From contig JBAOKB010000061.1 of the NCBI GenBank assembly GCA_037044905.1, forward strand, positions 62,001 through 126,000: a DNA stretch of 64,000 bases, written 5' to 3'. The stretch's first letter is position 1; each line of letters opens with the position of its first letter. Source of the DNA: Hortaea werneckii. Its lineage: Eukaryota > Ascomycota > Dothideomycetes > Mycosphaerellales > Teratosphaeriaceae. Below the pieces are notes generated by a model, which made no database searches, was not told where the DNA came from, and was given only the letters and a program-made list of their open reading frames with translations. Position numbers and translations under genes: made by a program. Below are positions 10,851 to 21,264 of the stretch, one piece after another.

Positions 10851-11879
10851 ATGACTCGAACAATTGCTGTTGTAGGTTCGACCGGCCAACAAGGTGGTGC
10901 AGTCGTGCATGCTCTCCTCCACGCCAAGGGGTGGAAAGTCAGGGGTGTCACAAGGAACATTTCGAGCCAGAAGGCTACAGGCCTCGCCGCACAGGGTGTG
11001 GACATAGTTGCTGGCGACATCGACGATACCAAATCGCTTGTCAAAGCATTCCAGGCAATATGATCCATTTCCCATTGCAGCTTCGGTGACTGACGGGTTT
11101 CCTAGGGTGTCCAAGCCATTTTTGGAGTGACGAATTTCTGGGAGCATCTCGGACAAGGCCTGGATGCAGATGCAGCGGGCGAGAAGGAAGCCGAACAAGC
11201 GTTCAATATCGCATCGGCTGCCTCGCAGATCCCAGCGTTGGAGCACTATCTGTTCAGCACTTTACCGAAAGCGCGGGAGCTATCGAAAGGCCAACGTCCA
11301 GTCCCACACATGGATCACAAAGCGGGAGTGGATGATCGCATTCGAAAGGAGCTTCCCGATCTAGCAGCCAAGACGACTTTCGTCTGGTTGGGTTGGTATG
11401 CGGCGAACATGGCCTCGTTCCCACTGGTGCGGCCATTCGAGCTTCCGCTGTCAGGCGGAAATTGGGTCTGGATGCAACCGTCCCCAGCGGAGGCATGCCT
11501 TCCGGTCTGTGGCGATGTCAAAGTGAATCTGGGCACTTACGTCCGGGCCGCGCTGGAACATCTTGAGAAGTCACTCGGCAAGTACGTAAATGTGCGTACG
11601 GATCGTATGACCTTCACAGAAATCTTGAAGGTTTGGAGCTCCGCCACCGGCAAGCATGCCCAGTACATACCGGTTTCCGTCGAAGCCTTCGAATCGCTTT
11701 GGGGTTCCTACGGCCTGGAGATGGCGCTGCAATATTTCTCCGGTGAGCTCTGGCCGGACTGGGACGAGTTGGAGCCCAGCAAAATGTGTAGTCGGGCAGA
11801 TCTGATGATAGCCGATGAGGATCTTGTAAATTTGAAAGGAGAATTTGAGCTTCTAGGGACAAAGTTGTCCTCTGCATAG
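10851..11879 (+). CDS. NmrA-like NAD(P)-binding protein
   Basis: Exons 10851-11054 and 11106-11879 give 325 residues. The intron (11055-11105, 51 nt) begins CAG|GCAAT and ends cctag, so it is a GC-AG intron; it joins SLVKAFQ to GVQAIFGVTNFWEH, the canonical NmrA order. Residues 1-15 hold the dinucleotide-binding motif GSTGQQGG (GxxGxxG) after strand TIAVV, and VAGDIDD (~55) is the usual post-strand acidic site. The NmrA family (atypical short-chain dehydrogenase fold) includes the nitrogen repressor NmrA and many oxidoreductase-like paralogues such as isoflavone-reductase-like proteins. No Ser-Tyr-Lys catalytic triad is evident. It is probably cytosolic and acts as a redox sensor or reductase; its position beside a secreted FAD oxidase and a Zn2Cys6 factor hints at an accessory metabolic cluster. 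Confidence 0.88.
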
Positions 11880-12872
11880 TTGCAAGTCATTTTTTGATAC
11901 CAGCTCCGGGCTGTGTGCCACCCGTCTGTTCAGTTTGTGCCATTCCAGTATTTGGGGGGGGGTTTTTTTTTTTTTTTTGATGATGCCGACATTCAGACCT
12001 GTTCTGAAGCGTAGGACGGCCTAGACCGACCCGTAGTCGGCGTACTCTTACATAAGCTGCTTCCTAGGTACCAGCAGAAATTCACGCATATTCCTACTAA
12101 ATTAATCCTCGTATCTACAAGGACTATTATCAGACTTGAGAGGCATATAGGAAGGCTAGCAAGGACACTTGCATTAATGCAAAGGCTCTCAGGGTGCCCA
12201 AACGGCCTCAAAGCCTGTGTGCCTGTCGCGACAACTCGTGTGCGCATGTTGTCGGCAAAGCATGGCCATGCCGCGAATACCTCCATGTCTTGTTTCCCTA
12301 GAAGTTGGAGTCTTTCGCTCAAACCCTCCCACAGCTTGGGGACAGAAAGACTCGTTGGCAACAGCATGGATGAGTAGACTGACCCCGTCGTCTAAAACCA
12401 AGGTCACGTCACTTCTCCGCAATCCTTCGACGACATAACTACCTGCACAGAGGAACAGAGACAGCCAACGGCAAGCAATATGCACCTCGCCGCAGCAAGG
12501 GACGCATTGTTTCACGATCTTGCCCTCCCATCCAACCCATCTATACACCGTCACGGTGACACCGGGCCAGAGATTACGTATTGCTTCCTACGTATTGCTT
12601 CCCTCGACGTAGGAGATCGGCCTGTCGAACCGCACAGGAGATCCTGGGGAGATCAGGTAGTACCTGAGAGAAAATGGCATTCTGCATGTTCCCTGCGTCT
12701 CGCATAGGAAAAATAGGCTCGAGATCCGGCAGTTCACTCACAGCCACATGGCAAACGCATAGAGGATTTCTGAAAGAGTCGCACCCAAAAGACCTGCTGC
12801 CTCGCGTCTCGATGCTCGTCCTCATCCTGTCTGCTTGCGGACAAGTCACGCAATCTTTCCTTTGCTGCCGCT
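11880..12872. other. Intergenic with G9T16 tract
   Basis: Just over 990 bases between two plus-strand genes. Near the left end is a G9-T16 homopolymer tract (11954-11978). Frames on both strands are short and lack recognisable domains. The final part upstream of 12873 should contain the promoter of the FAD oxidase gene. Confidence 0.45.
11954..11978. repeat. G9-T16 homopolymer tract
   Basis: Nine G followed directly by sixteen T, about 75 bases downstream of the NmrA-like stop codon. Probably a simple-sequence expansion in the 3' flank; it is the longest homopolymer I noticed in the window. Confidence 0.85.
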
Positions 12873-15057
12873 ATGAGGCTCGCCACCGTCCCGTTTTGCC
12901 TTGCGTCCCTTGCGACTGCCCGGTTTACGCCACACTCGACTTCTGAAACAGTCCATCTTGAGAAGCTCGACACTCGCCAAGCTCACAACTTAGGGACTCT
13001 AGAGCAGAATGCTGACGGCAGTATGCCACCCTTCAACTACGAAAAGCTTCACCTGACGTCGGCCGAGGTGAGAGCTCTCCAGAAGAAGCTCTCGCGCACC
13101 TTCGGCCGCAAATGGAGTCATTACTGGAATCTTTTCAGCTTCAGTCCAATCGATGTCACTCAAGATCACAACTCGCCGGTCGATTACACTTTGGCCGGCC
13201 CGGACAACTGCAAGCCTTTCCCGGGCGACGCAGCATGGCCTTCTTTCTGGGAGTGGCAAGCTCTGAATCTCGTCACTAGCGGTGCGTTGATCAAGCCCGT
13301 TCCTCAGGCACACGTATGCTACAGCAATAACACTGGCTCCGTGGACGAGACGGCCTGCGAGACCGTCTCGGAGAATTGGCACGGGCAGTATTGGCAGAAC
13401 AGGTGAGAGAATCGGCGTACGTCCACGGAAAGTATGCTTAAATCTGTGCAGCCAAGACGACCCCATTGAAATGCTTTCTCCGCTCTATCAAGGCATGAGT
13501 TGCCAGCCACCTTCTGAGTTCAATTCCACTGTGGGTGCTTTCGACAACGAAGGACTGTGCACGCAAGGCGGCTATCCATCGTACGTGGTGGACGTGAGAA
13601 CCGTCGCGCAGATGCAGCTCGCAATCAACTTCGCCCGCAATAAAGGCATACGCCTGGTCGTCAAAAACACTGGCCACGACTTCAGCGGGAAATCTGGTGG
13701 TGCTGGATCGCTTTCACTCTGGACTCACCATCTGAAGGAGACCGCCTTCGTCAAGCATTATAAGAGTGCTAACTACTCAGGTCCTGCCTTCAAGGCTGGC
13801 GCCGGTATCCAAGGGTTCGAGATCTACAAAGCTATTAGTTCGTACGGCCTCACAACTCTGGGTGGAGAGTGTCCCACGGTGTCACCGACTGGCGGTTGGA
13901 TAATGGGAGGCGGACATGCTCCAGCAAGCGGAATCTGGGGCATGGGTGCCGACCATGCTCTGGCTTTTGAAGTAGTCACCGCTGACGGCCGGCTCGTCAC
14001 GGCGTCCAACGACCACAATCCGGACCTCTTCTGGGCCCTGCGTGGGGGTGGCGGTCTGACCTTTGGCGTTGTCTCGTCGGTTCTCTTCCGTGTTCACGAG
14101 GATGTTCCGGTAATATCAGCCTCTTGGACGTTTGGCACTAGCGCCAATGTCACCAAAGAAGCCGTCTACGCTGGCCTGAAGTCTTGGTTTGCATTCTTCC
14201 CACGCGGCGCCGACAACGAGATCTACGCTTACTTCAACATCTTCAATGTGGCTGGCTCCGTTACCCTGACCATGGCGCCCTTCTTTGCCATGAACAAGAC
14301 TCTCACTCAGGCGCAAGAGATTCTGCAGCCGTGGCTCGACGATGTGAAATCGCTCGGTGTTCCTGTCGAACCAGAGTGGCAGAGTTTCGATGGCTTCTAC
14401 CCCGCCTACAACGGCTCGTTCCCAGTAGAGGATGTGATCAACTCCGGCGTGGTAACAGCATCCCGCCTCTTCCCACGCGAGAACTTCATGAACGGCACTC
14501 AGCTGTTCGAAGATACATTTGACTCCATTACGGACAATCTCGACGCTGGCATGGCTGTCATTGGGTACAACATGGCGCCCACTCTGGAACGTGGAGGTTA
14601 CCAGAACACATCGGTCAGCCAGGCGTGGCGAGACTCAATTGGCTACATGATCACCGGTGTTGTGGTATGATGTCCAATTGCGATATTGCATGCATGGTGG
14701 CCAGACGGGCTAACTTTCTTGTAGACGAACATGAGCATGCCAGCCGATTACCTCGTCGAGCAACGTCGGAACTTCACCAACGGGCCGATGCAGAGGTGGC
14801 GAGAGCTCACTCCCGGCAGCGGCGCGTACCTCAACGAAGCCGATCGCATGGAGCCAAACTTCCAGTACTCGTTCTGGGGTACAAAGTATCCTTCTTTGCT
14901 GAGAGTCAAGCAACACTATGACCCTTTCAACCTCTTCTACGCCACCACCGGCGTTGCAAGCGAATTCTTCGAGGTTAGGAGCATCGACAACTATCCGGAC
15001 GAGAACGGTCGCCTCTGTGTAAACCCAGACCCCAAGCTCTACTATCCGGAATCGTAA
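12873..15057 (+). CDS. Secreted FAD-dependent oxidase, berberine-bridge-enzyme type
   Basis: Three exons (12873-13402, 13452-14664, 14725-15057) encode 691 residues; introns are 49 and 60 nt with consensus ends. A short signal peptide (MRLATVPFCLASLATA) is followed by a ~180-residue extension containing CKPFPGDAAWPSFWEW and several cysteines, typical of the fungal isoamyl-alcohol-oxidase-like branch. The FAD-binding (PCMH) domain spans about 200-390. His252 in NTGHDF is the expected 8-alpha-histidyl FAD site and Cys317 in GGECPTV the expected 6-S-cysteinyl site, so bicovalent flavin is predicted; GGGHAPASG contacts the diphosphate. The C-terminal BBE domain motif (FQYSFWG..YPSLLRVKQHYDPFNLFY) is intact. 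Many N-glycosylation sites support secretion. These enzymes oxidise alcohols, sugars or alkaloid-like substrates with O2, releasing H2O2; the substrate here is unknown. Confidence 0.93.
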
Positions 15058-15983
15058 GCTATAACTCGCTCCTATATAAGACGAGCGCGAGTTGAAGATC
15101 CCTTACAAGCGCGCGACCATATGGGCATGTATGTCTATATAATGTAATTGCCACTGAAAAAGAGAAATTGTTTGTCTCTTTAGTCACTACAGGGCACTTC
15201 GCCAGACGGTATGAATTCCAAAATGTTTACTGCTCCTCCTTTGACAAAAAGACGCATCATCTTGTAAGGCTGTCTCTTGCGCGCAGAGACGCTAGAAGTA
15301 GAAAGGAGAGGATCCTACGAGGTCGAAAAGGCATGGGAAGGGCCGCTTAAGATAGCAATGTTGTCTGCTAGACAGATGCGGATGTCATACAAAGGCTTTC
15401 TATAACAGGGACATCTCGCAGCGCATAGAGGTGCTTCGAATAAACAGTCGATTCGAGACAGCTTTGCTTACTGTTTGTCGCTTGCGGCTCGCAGGCGAGA
15501 TGGAAATTATTCGCAGGCGCGCCAGTGTTTGGTCAAATCCGTTTACACTACATGAACGCTCTTACGCATGTCCATTCTGAAAGATTGCATTGATTCAATC
15601 TCGATGGCGAAGGAATCATCAAGGTATGCTTGTGGATGGAAGTCCTCCTGGTGGGACATCGAGACCCCTCCCCTCACTCTATGTTCGCAGACCACCACAA
15701 ATGAGTGCCGAGCCTATGAATGGCTCTCACGATGACTAACTTCGTCATCACTCACGAAAGAGTATCCGGCGTGTTGATGTCGCTTTATGGTGGTGTGGAC
15801 TGCGGCTGGCGCAAAATATGCAATTGGACGCCCTTGTCACACGGCACTTGCAGAGTGACGCGGAGGCTTGATGGTTGAATGCGCAGTACCATGTACCTCC
15901 TGTTTAGATGTTAGTGCTGACACAAAAGATCTCATTGCTTATTCCGAACGCGAACCAGCTCTTCGAGCTCGACAGGTGACACC
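15058..15983. other. Intergenic, no supported gene
   Basis: About 930 bases between the FAD oxidase and the Zn2Cys6 gene on the same strand. A tatataag sequence at about 15073 lies just behind the oxidase stop codon. I see no convincing coding frame. Confidence 0.4.
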
Positions 15984-17546
15984 ATGAACGAGATGGAGTT
16001 CTGGGCTGCCGTACCGGAACAACCTGTTCCTCGACGAGCGCACAAGAAGAGTAGGGCAGGATGTCGAGCTTGCAAGGCGCGGAAAGTCAAGGTGAGTCGA
16101 AGAGCTCCTGAAATTCCCTGCGAACCTGGAAGTTGACGACCGCTACGATAGTGCGATGAGAGGCGTCCGCTCTGTCTCAACTACGAACGCCATTTCACGA
16201 ACATCTCTGCTTGCGACTACGATGAGAAAGAAGCTACGCTCCGGCCGAAGTGTAGCGCTGCTTCGCGACAAGTGGGAATCGCATTCTCAGAGTCGTCCGG
16301 ACTGTCCAACAAGCCAAATGCAACATTTTCTCGGATTCCTCAAGCTGTAGCACCCGGTCGTCTCGATCCCTTCGATGCTCGCTCAGAGAGCCAAGCACCA
16401 GACTATACTGTCGACTCTCTTATGCATCACTATCTCCACAACTTCGCTGCACGATGTTTCCCATTCTATGCAACGAGACAATTGGTCACGATGTGGTGGC
16501 ATTTTGTACGAGCAGACGAGTTGCTGTTTCACGTCATGCTTCTTGTCAGCGGTCTCGACCAGGATGCTCTGAGAAGGACCGGTCAAAGCATTGAGACTCG
16601 GCAGATGCTAGATCGCTGCTTGAACCTTCTGAGTACGCACATAAGAGACCCTATCGCTAGCACGACAGATCACACTTTGGTAGCAGTTGCAAGTCTCGCT
16701 GCCGTCGAACACGGGCGAGCCGACATGAGAGCACTGCACAGTCACCTCGCTGGGCTCAAGAATCTTATCAAGATGAGAGGTGGTCTGGAAGCTATTCGTT
16801 CCACCAACCCTTTAGCGGCCAATGTCATATACTGGTATACCGTCGTCTCCATGGGCGAGCCGCAGTTGCTTGACATAACATTCGGAGACTTCAACAGACC
16901 CTTACACTGGCAATCTAGCGATCGCCATTCCAAGGTGCTGACCCACAATGCCGCTTGGACCGATCTTAGGGACTATGGTGTAGATACCGAAGTGACGCTC
17001 TTACTGAGCAAGGTCCAAGGATACTCGATCGGATTCATGGCCGCGCTCGACCATGGATCTTCCAAAGAGGCTTTGCAACTGTTGAGCCGAGTTTGCTCGA
17101 TCGTAGACGAGCTGCTTCAGCAGCAGACGACCCGAGGATCAGATTTACGAGAACCTGGTCTAGCGCAGAGCTGTCGGATCGCAAGCTGTCTGCACCTGTT
17201 CACGCCGATGAGCGGGTATTTCCCGGACCCGACGTTGATGTTGCATGCTCTTGTGCGCGACCTCAAAGCGTCATTGACACGCTTGCTTCACGCGAAGAGC
17301 TCCCATGCCCATTTGCTTCTCTGGTTGCTTGCGGTCGGCGGCGTTACTGCACATTCGATGCCAGAGCGGTCGTGGTTCGTCGGTCATCTGTCAGTCATCG
17401 TCACTGATTTGAATATTAGGACCTGGGAGGATATGAGAGACCATCTTGTGGCTTTGGCACTTCATGACAAATTCTGCGATATCAACTCCTTCGCTTTGTG
17501 GCAAGAGGTCGAGCAGAAGCTGGACATGACTACGCAGGGACCGTAG
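15984..17546 (+). CDS. Zn2Cys6 fungal transcription factor with a substituted zinc ligand
   Basis: Exons 15984-16091 and 16152-17546 give 500 residues. The splice (60-nt intron, gtgagt..gatag) falls inside the zinc cluster, joining CRACKARKVK to CDERRPLC, a common intron site in this family. The cluster has Cys at 27, 30, 37, 44 and 56, but the fifth ligand position (residue 47) is Tyr in LCLNYERHF, where the family has Cys. The remainder resembles the fungal-specific middle region of C6 regulators: YLHNFAARCFPFYATRQLVTMWW, DHTLVAVASLAAVEHGR, HLAGLKNLIKMRGGLEAI, then helical segments to the end. Such proteins are nuclear activators or repressors of neighbouring metabolic genes. Its location beside the FAD oxidase and NmrA-like gene suggests local regulation, but DNA binding may be impaired by the missing cysteine. 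Confidence 0.9.
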
Positions 17547-17797
17547 ACGGGGACTTCTTCTTGGACCAGCGAAAGCAGAAATGGCACTTGACATTCAAGC
17601 TTGAAATCACTGGTTTCGGTCATCTCCAAAATCGCTCGATACGGGACGGCGTTAAAATACATGGCACGCTACTCGCCTAATATATCGAGAAGTTTGATCG
17701 GCTTTCAAGATCTGTAGGCTCGCAATAGAGCTTGTATTTGCCAGCTATTCCACGTAGTGTGATCTTACTCACTCCGAACTATTCCCTCGATCGACAT

Positions 17798-18520
17798 CTA
17801 CTGGTCTGACGACATTAAACGCCGCGCTGTCTGGACGTCCGGCGAATTTGACGAGAGCGCCTCCACAAGTTCATCAGCAGTCACATGGAGCTCCTCGTCA
17901 CTGACTGGTGCGAGAGCATCCAGAATGAAGAGGACACGGGACGAGCTGTCACTCAACGCTGTCCTCGGTCCTTGACGCCAATTCCACCTGCGGCAAGTGA
18001 CGCCGGCATCGTCGCACCAGACCACCTCTCCAGCTTCAGGCCGCTCTATTATCGTTTCTCCGTTTGCGGTCGTTGTGAATTCTTCGGCTCCAGTTGAGAT
18101 GATGAGTTTTGGGGGACCGGTGTATTTATCGAGATCTTCGCCGCCAAAGGGGATCTGGTGCTTGACGGAAAGCGCGTTGTAGATATCAGTCAGGCGGTTG
18201 ACTCGGGGCAGACCAGCTTCGGTTCGACGGGTGAGGGCTTCGAGACTGTTCCGGTATTTGTTGGGCTTCGCGCCAAAACCCTTGTATGCTTCTCTCCAGC
18301 TTGCGATGTGCTCCAGCTCGGTGACGGGCTTCTTGGCCAGGCGCTCCCTGGCTGACTCCTCTGCTTCGCGCAGACGAGCCTCGCTTTCCTCGTCGCTAGA
18401 AGCGGGTCTGATGCCTTCTACTGCAATGAGGAGGGCACGGTAGTCCGGACGAAGTTGGAAGACTTCGGGAGCGATTCGAGCCCGGCCCAGATATGTCTGT
18501 AGTCCCGCGGCTTGAGACAT
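17798..18520 (-). CDS. B3/4-domain protein (PheRS beta-subunit editing-domain relative)
   Basis: A single exon of 240 residues. The central part contains HIASWREAYKGFGAKPNKYRNSLEALTRR, followed by LPRVNRLTDIYNALSVKHQIPFGGEDLDKYTG, the hallmark of stand-alone B3/4 domains related to the editing domain of the phenylalanyl-tRNA synthetase beta chain. A later GEVVWCDDAGVTCRRWNWRQ..RTALSDSSSRVLFILDAL segment completes the fold. In bacteria such solo proteins are thought to act in tRNA or amino-acid quality control, though most are uncharacterised. There is no targeting signal. The gene has no intron and is oriented away from the PaiB-like gene across a 1-kb gap; both belong to families best known from bacteria, so horizontal origin is possible. 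Family assignment is strong, function is inferred. Confidence 0.88.
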   Translation of the reverse strand: MSQAAGLQTYLGRARIAPEVFQLRPDYRALLIAVEGIRPASSDEESEARLREAEESARERLAKKPVTELEHIASWREAYKGFGAKPNKYRNSLEALTRRTEAGLPRVNRLTDIYNALSVKHQIPFGGEDLDKYTGPPKLIISTGAEEFTTTANGETIIERPEAGEVVWCDDAGVTCRRWNWRQGPRTALSDSSSRVLFILDALAPVSDEELHVTADELVEALSSNSPDVQTARRLMSSDQ

Positions 18521-19540
18521 CTCAGTAATGTGCTCTTCCGGAGAAAGGCTAGTAGTTGGGAAAGTGATTGATCGGGGGAAAACAAAGAATTAGCAGCAGG
18601 ATGGCACGGAATGGCGATGGTACAACTATTGACGGACGTGGGGTGGTGACACTCTTATATAGCGGTTGGCAGAGTGTAGTACAACTGCGCCCTTTGAAGA
18701 GTCTGCGTTCTGCCAAGGCTGTCGATGGGCGCAGAAAGCAGGACACAATTGCAGAAGCGGCAGAAGTGGAGTCTGACCATGACCCAATGGAAGAAGCCAA
18801 AGTGTATATTGGACTCTGTCAAGTTATGAGTTCGTAATGAAGTTGGTCTCGCAGAGGTGAGGCAAGCTGACCTTTCCGCTTTTGGCAGCCTCTCGCGAGC
18901 AGATGCTCGCTGTTCAATCTCCCAAAGTGGGGTGTTGCGACCTCATCCTGCCGCTTCGTCTGAGGGCACGGTCGGTGCATCGGCGGCTACTCCGCATGCA
19001 GTGAGAAAACAATAGCACCTGGGCAGCGTCCGAACAGACAAATCTAGAATGAAACTGGCTGTGCAGGAATCGCTGTTTTGCGCATTACAATCATCTCATG
19101 GAAGACGAGGGTATATGAAAATTTTCTTTGATTTTTGAAATGAAGCGGCAGTGGCTGTCTGTTAGACTCTTTCTCCTTGCTTGCCAGAGACGGAAGTTCA
19201 GGTTCAGTCATCGGCTCTGAAATCGCGATTGAATACGCTCGAGCTCATAACATTACATGAAGGCAGGTACCAAGTATCACCCGACAGGAGTGGTGTCCGG
19301 CTGGTTAGGTCTGATCTTCCGGGCGGGCTCGCGGCTGTACTTTCCTCATTTGACAAGCCCATTGGGTGGGCTGTGACTGTTCACCAATCCTAGTGGAGGC
19401 TTATTAGTCGTATCTGTGCGGGGACGTGACGCTGGATTCTCTGGGCATTTTATCTATATGTTGCTAAATACTGGTGACCCGTCAATCTATCGCATGCCTC
19501 CTCCCTCATCTCTTGTACCCCAAATACCTGGCAAGCAATC
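18521..19540. promoter_or_regulatory. Shared divergent promoter region (B3/4 and PaiB-like genes)
   Basis: A 1.02-kb non-coding interval between two divergently transcribed single-exon genes. Frames inside it are short and uninformative. Near the left edge, 18650-18666 contains cttatatagcgg, a TATA-like box about 130 bases upstream of the B3/4 start if read on either strand. No binding-site assignment beyond this is justified. Confidence 0.4.
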
Positions 19541-20326
19541 ATGTATCTCCGTGCCATCCACGCAGAAGAGTCTATCCCTCTACTTCGGGAGTTTATCGTG
19601 AAGAACCCATTAGGCATTCTCACAACCGCGATTGCAAGCCGTGGAGAGGGTCAAGAGCGTCCTTTCATCCAGTCAAGCCATATTCCCTGGGTCCTAGACA
19701 TCAAGGACTCATCTGATCAGAACGCTCTCCCAACTCTCAGGGGCCATATCGCACGTCAGAACCCGCAAGCAAAGTCTATCGCTGATGAGGCCCGCGCACT
19801 TGGCTCGCAGAAGCAAGTCGCTGAAGGCTATACTTTGAAAGACGAGGTCCTGATCTTGTTCAATGGTCCCGCGCATCACTATGTCACCCCCAAATTCTAC
19901 GGCAAAACGAAACCGGAGACGGGGAAAGTCGTCCCGACGTGGAACTACTCCGCCGTAGAGGCATACGGGCGCGCGACTGTCTGGGTGGATCACGCGGCGC
20001 AGGAGACGACCTCGTTCCTGCAGAAACAGATCCGCGACCTCACTGATCGGGCAGAGCACGGCATCATGGGATATGAAAAGTCGTGGAAGGTGGAGGATGC
20101 GCCAGAGAAGTATATCGAGTTGATGTCGAAAAACATCATTGGGATAGAGGTCGAGGTGACGAGGCTTGGAGGCAAGTCGAAGATGAGCCAGGAGATGCCG
20201 GAAGAGGATGTTAGGCACGTTGTCGACGGGTTCAGGGGTCTAGAGACAGATGTTGCGGATGAAATGGCTGCGACGATCGAAGGAAAGCTGACGCAGCGAC
20301 TCTCGAAGAAGAGCGGTACGAGTTGA
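19541..20326 (+). CDS. PaiB-like FMN-binding protein
   Basis: A single exon of 261 residues starting MYLRAIHAEESIPLLREFIVKNPLGILTT, the conserved N-terminus of the PaiB/FMN-binding negative transcriptional regulator family (flavin-reductase split-barrel fold). Further family motifs are SSHIPWVLD, LRGHIARQNPQAK, EVLILFNGPAHHYVTPKFYG, KVVPTWNYSAVEAYGRA and the late ENxIGIEVEVTRLGGKSKMSQ equivalent (NIIGIEVEVTRLGGKSKMSQ). In Bacillus PaiB acts with PaiA in control of sporulation and protease genes; fungal homologues are widespread but uncharacterised and are more likely enzymes binding FMN or haem than DNA-binding repressors. No signal peptide is seen. The gene is intronless and faces away from the B3/4 gene. 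Confidence 0.9.
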   Translation: MYLRAIHAEESIPLLREFIVKNPLGILTTAIASRGEGQERPFIQSSHIPWVLDIKDSSDQNALPTLRGHIARQNPQAKSIADEARALGSQKQVAEGYTLKDEVLILFNGPAHHYVTPKFYGKTKPETGKVVPTWNYSAVEAYGRATVWVDHAAQETTSFLQKQIRDLTDRAEHGIMGYEKSWKVEDAPEKYIELMSKNIIGIEVEVTRLGGKSKMSQEMPEEDVRHVVDGFRGLETDVADEMAATIEGKLTQRLSKKSGTS

Positions 20327-21264
20327 ACTTCCTCGATGGGAGTTCCAATAACGTTTGATCATCTGGCGTTTTGAATGGCGAGGTAAAAGGGACAGCGGGT
20401 ATGATGACGATAAATTACCGACTGGCAAATAGGCCTCCAGTATAGTCGCAGCTTATGTCTATTCTTCCTGGCCAAAGACATGCTAATCTGCCTGTGTAAA
20501 CGTTCTCATGAGACATGGAGCATGGAATCTCCTCTGAGCCCATCTCCGAAGTCTCGCCGAAAGGAGGCTTGTAGGATGCTCTGTCAATCGTGCCACATGA
20601 TGCCTCAGTCTGATAGTAAGGGAGCTACTACATACATTAATGTTGGATTAAAAGCGATTCGTGCCGGAAAATCATCCCCCGCTCGCCGTCATTCTTCCGG
20701 GCGATGACTGCTATTGTGAATCAAGAAGCTTCAACACATCTGACAACGCTCTCTAGGATGACAACGTGAATCCGGCCGGACGTCCTCAACACATTCAGTC
20801 CAGCGCCCTTCGCTTTTCAGGCGAGGGAACAAAGCTTCTCAACCAGCTCATGGTTCGACGGCGCGACAGCGACAAGATCTGGGACGGCCAATGGCATTCC
20901 AAATGCTCTCAGAGCTAACAGAAGGCGTCGCAATATCGAAGACATTTGGCAAGAGTGCATAGAAGGTGCGCTCGACATGACATGAGTCCTGTTGTGGGTC
21001 TCGTAGAGTGACAGTGGCAGCTACACGGCCAAGGCCGGTGACTGGGATGATGAGCCGATCGAAGCATGACCGGCTTTCAGCTTGCTCAACCCTTATAAGC
21101 CGTTGCCTGTTTACGACACACGCACTGTTCGAGCGCCTTTGTCTTTGGCAGCGCTTGATGAAGAAGTGCCGAAGGGGCCCACGTCGCGTACGATTTTCGA
21201 CTGCTCAGTTCTCAAGCACCTCCATGTGATTCCGCAAGTTCCTAGCACAGATTGCTTCTTCGTA
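20327..21264. other. Intergenic between convergent genes
   Basis: About 940 bases between the PaiB-like gene (+) and the acyl-CoA-binding gene (-). A minus-strand frame with protein-like composition but no start codon lies at about 20850-21110 (see rejected items). Nothing else is supported. Confidence 0.4.

Noticed and set aside
20850..21110. Minus-strand open frame with protein-like text (LIIPVTGLGRVAATVTL ... VERTFYALLPN)
   Set aside because: It has no start codon, is closed by a stop just upstream (TCG TAA), and I could not connect it to an exon or family; a second frame would be needed at the 3' side. Possibly a relic, not supported as a gene.
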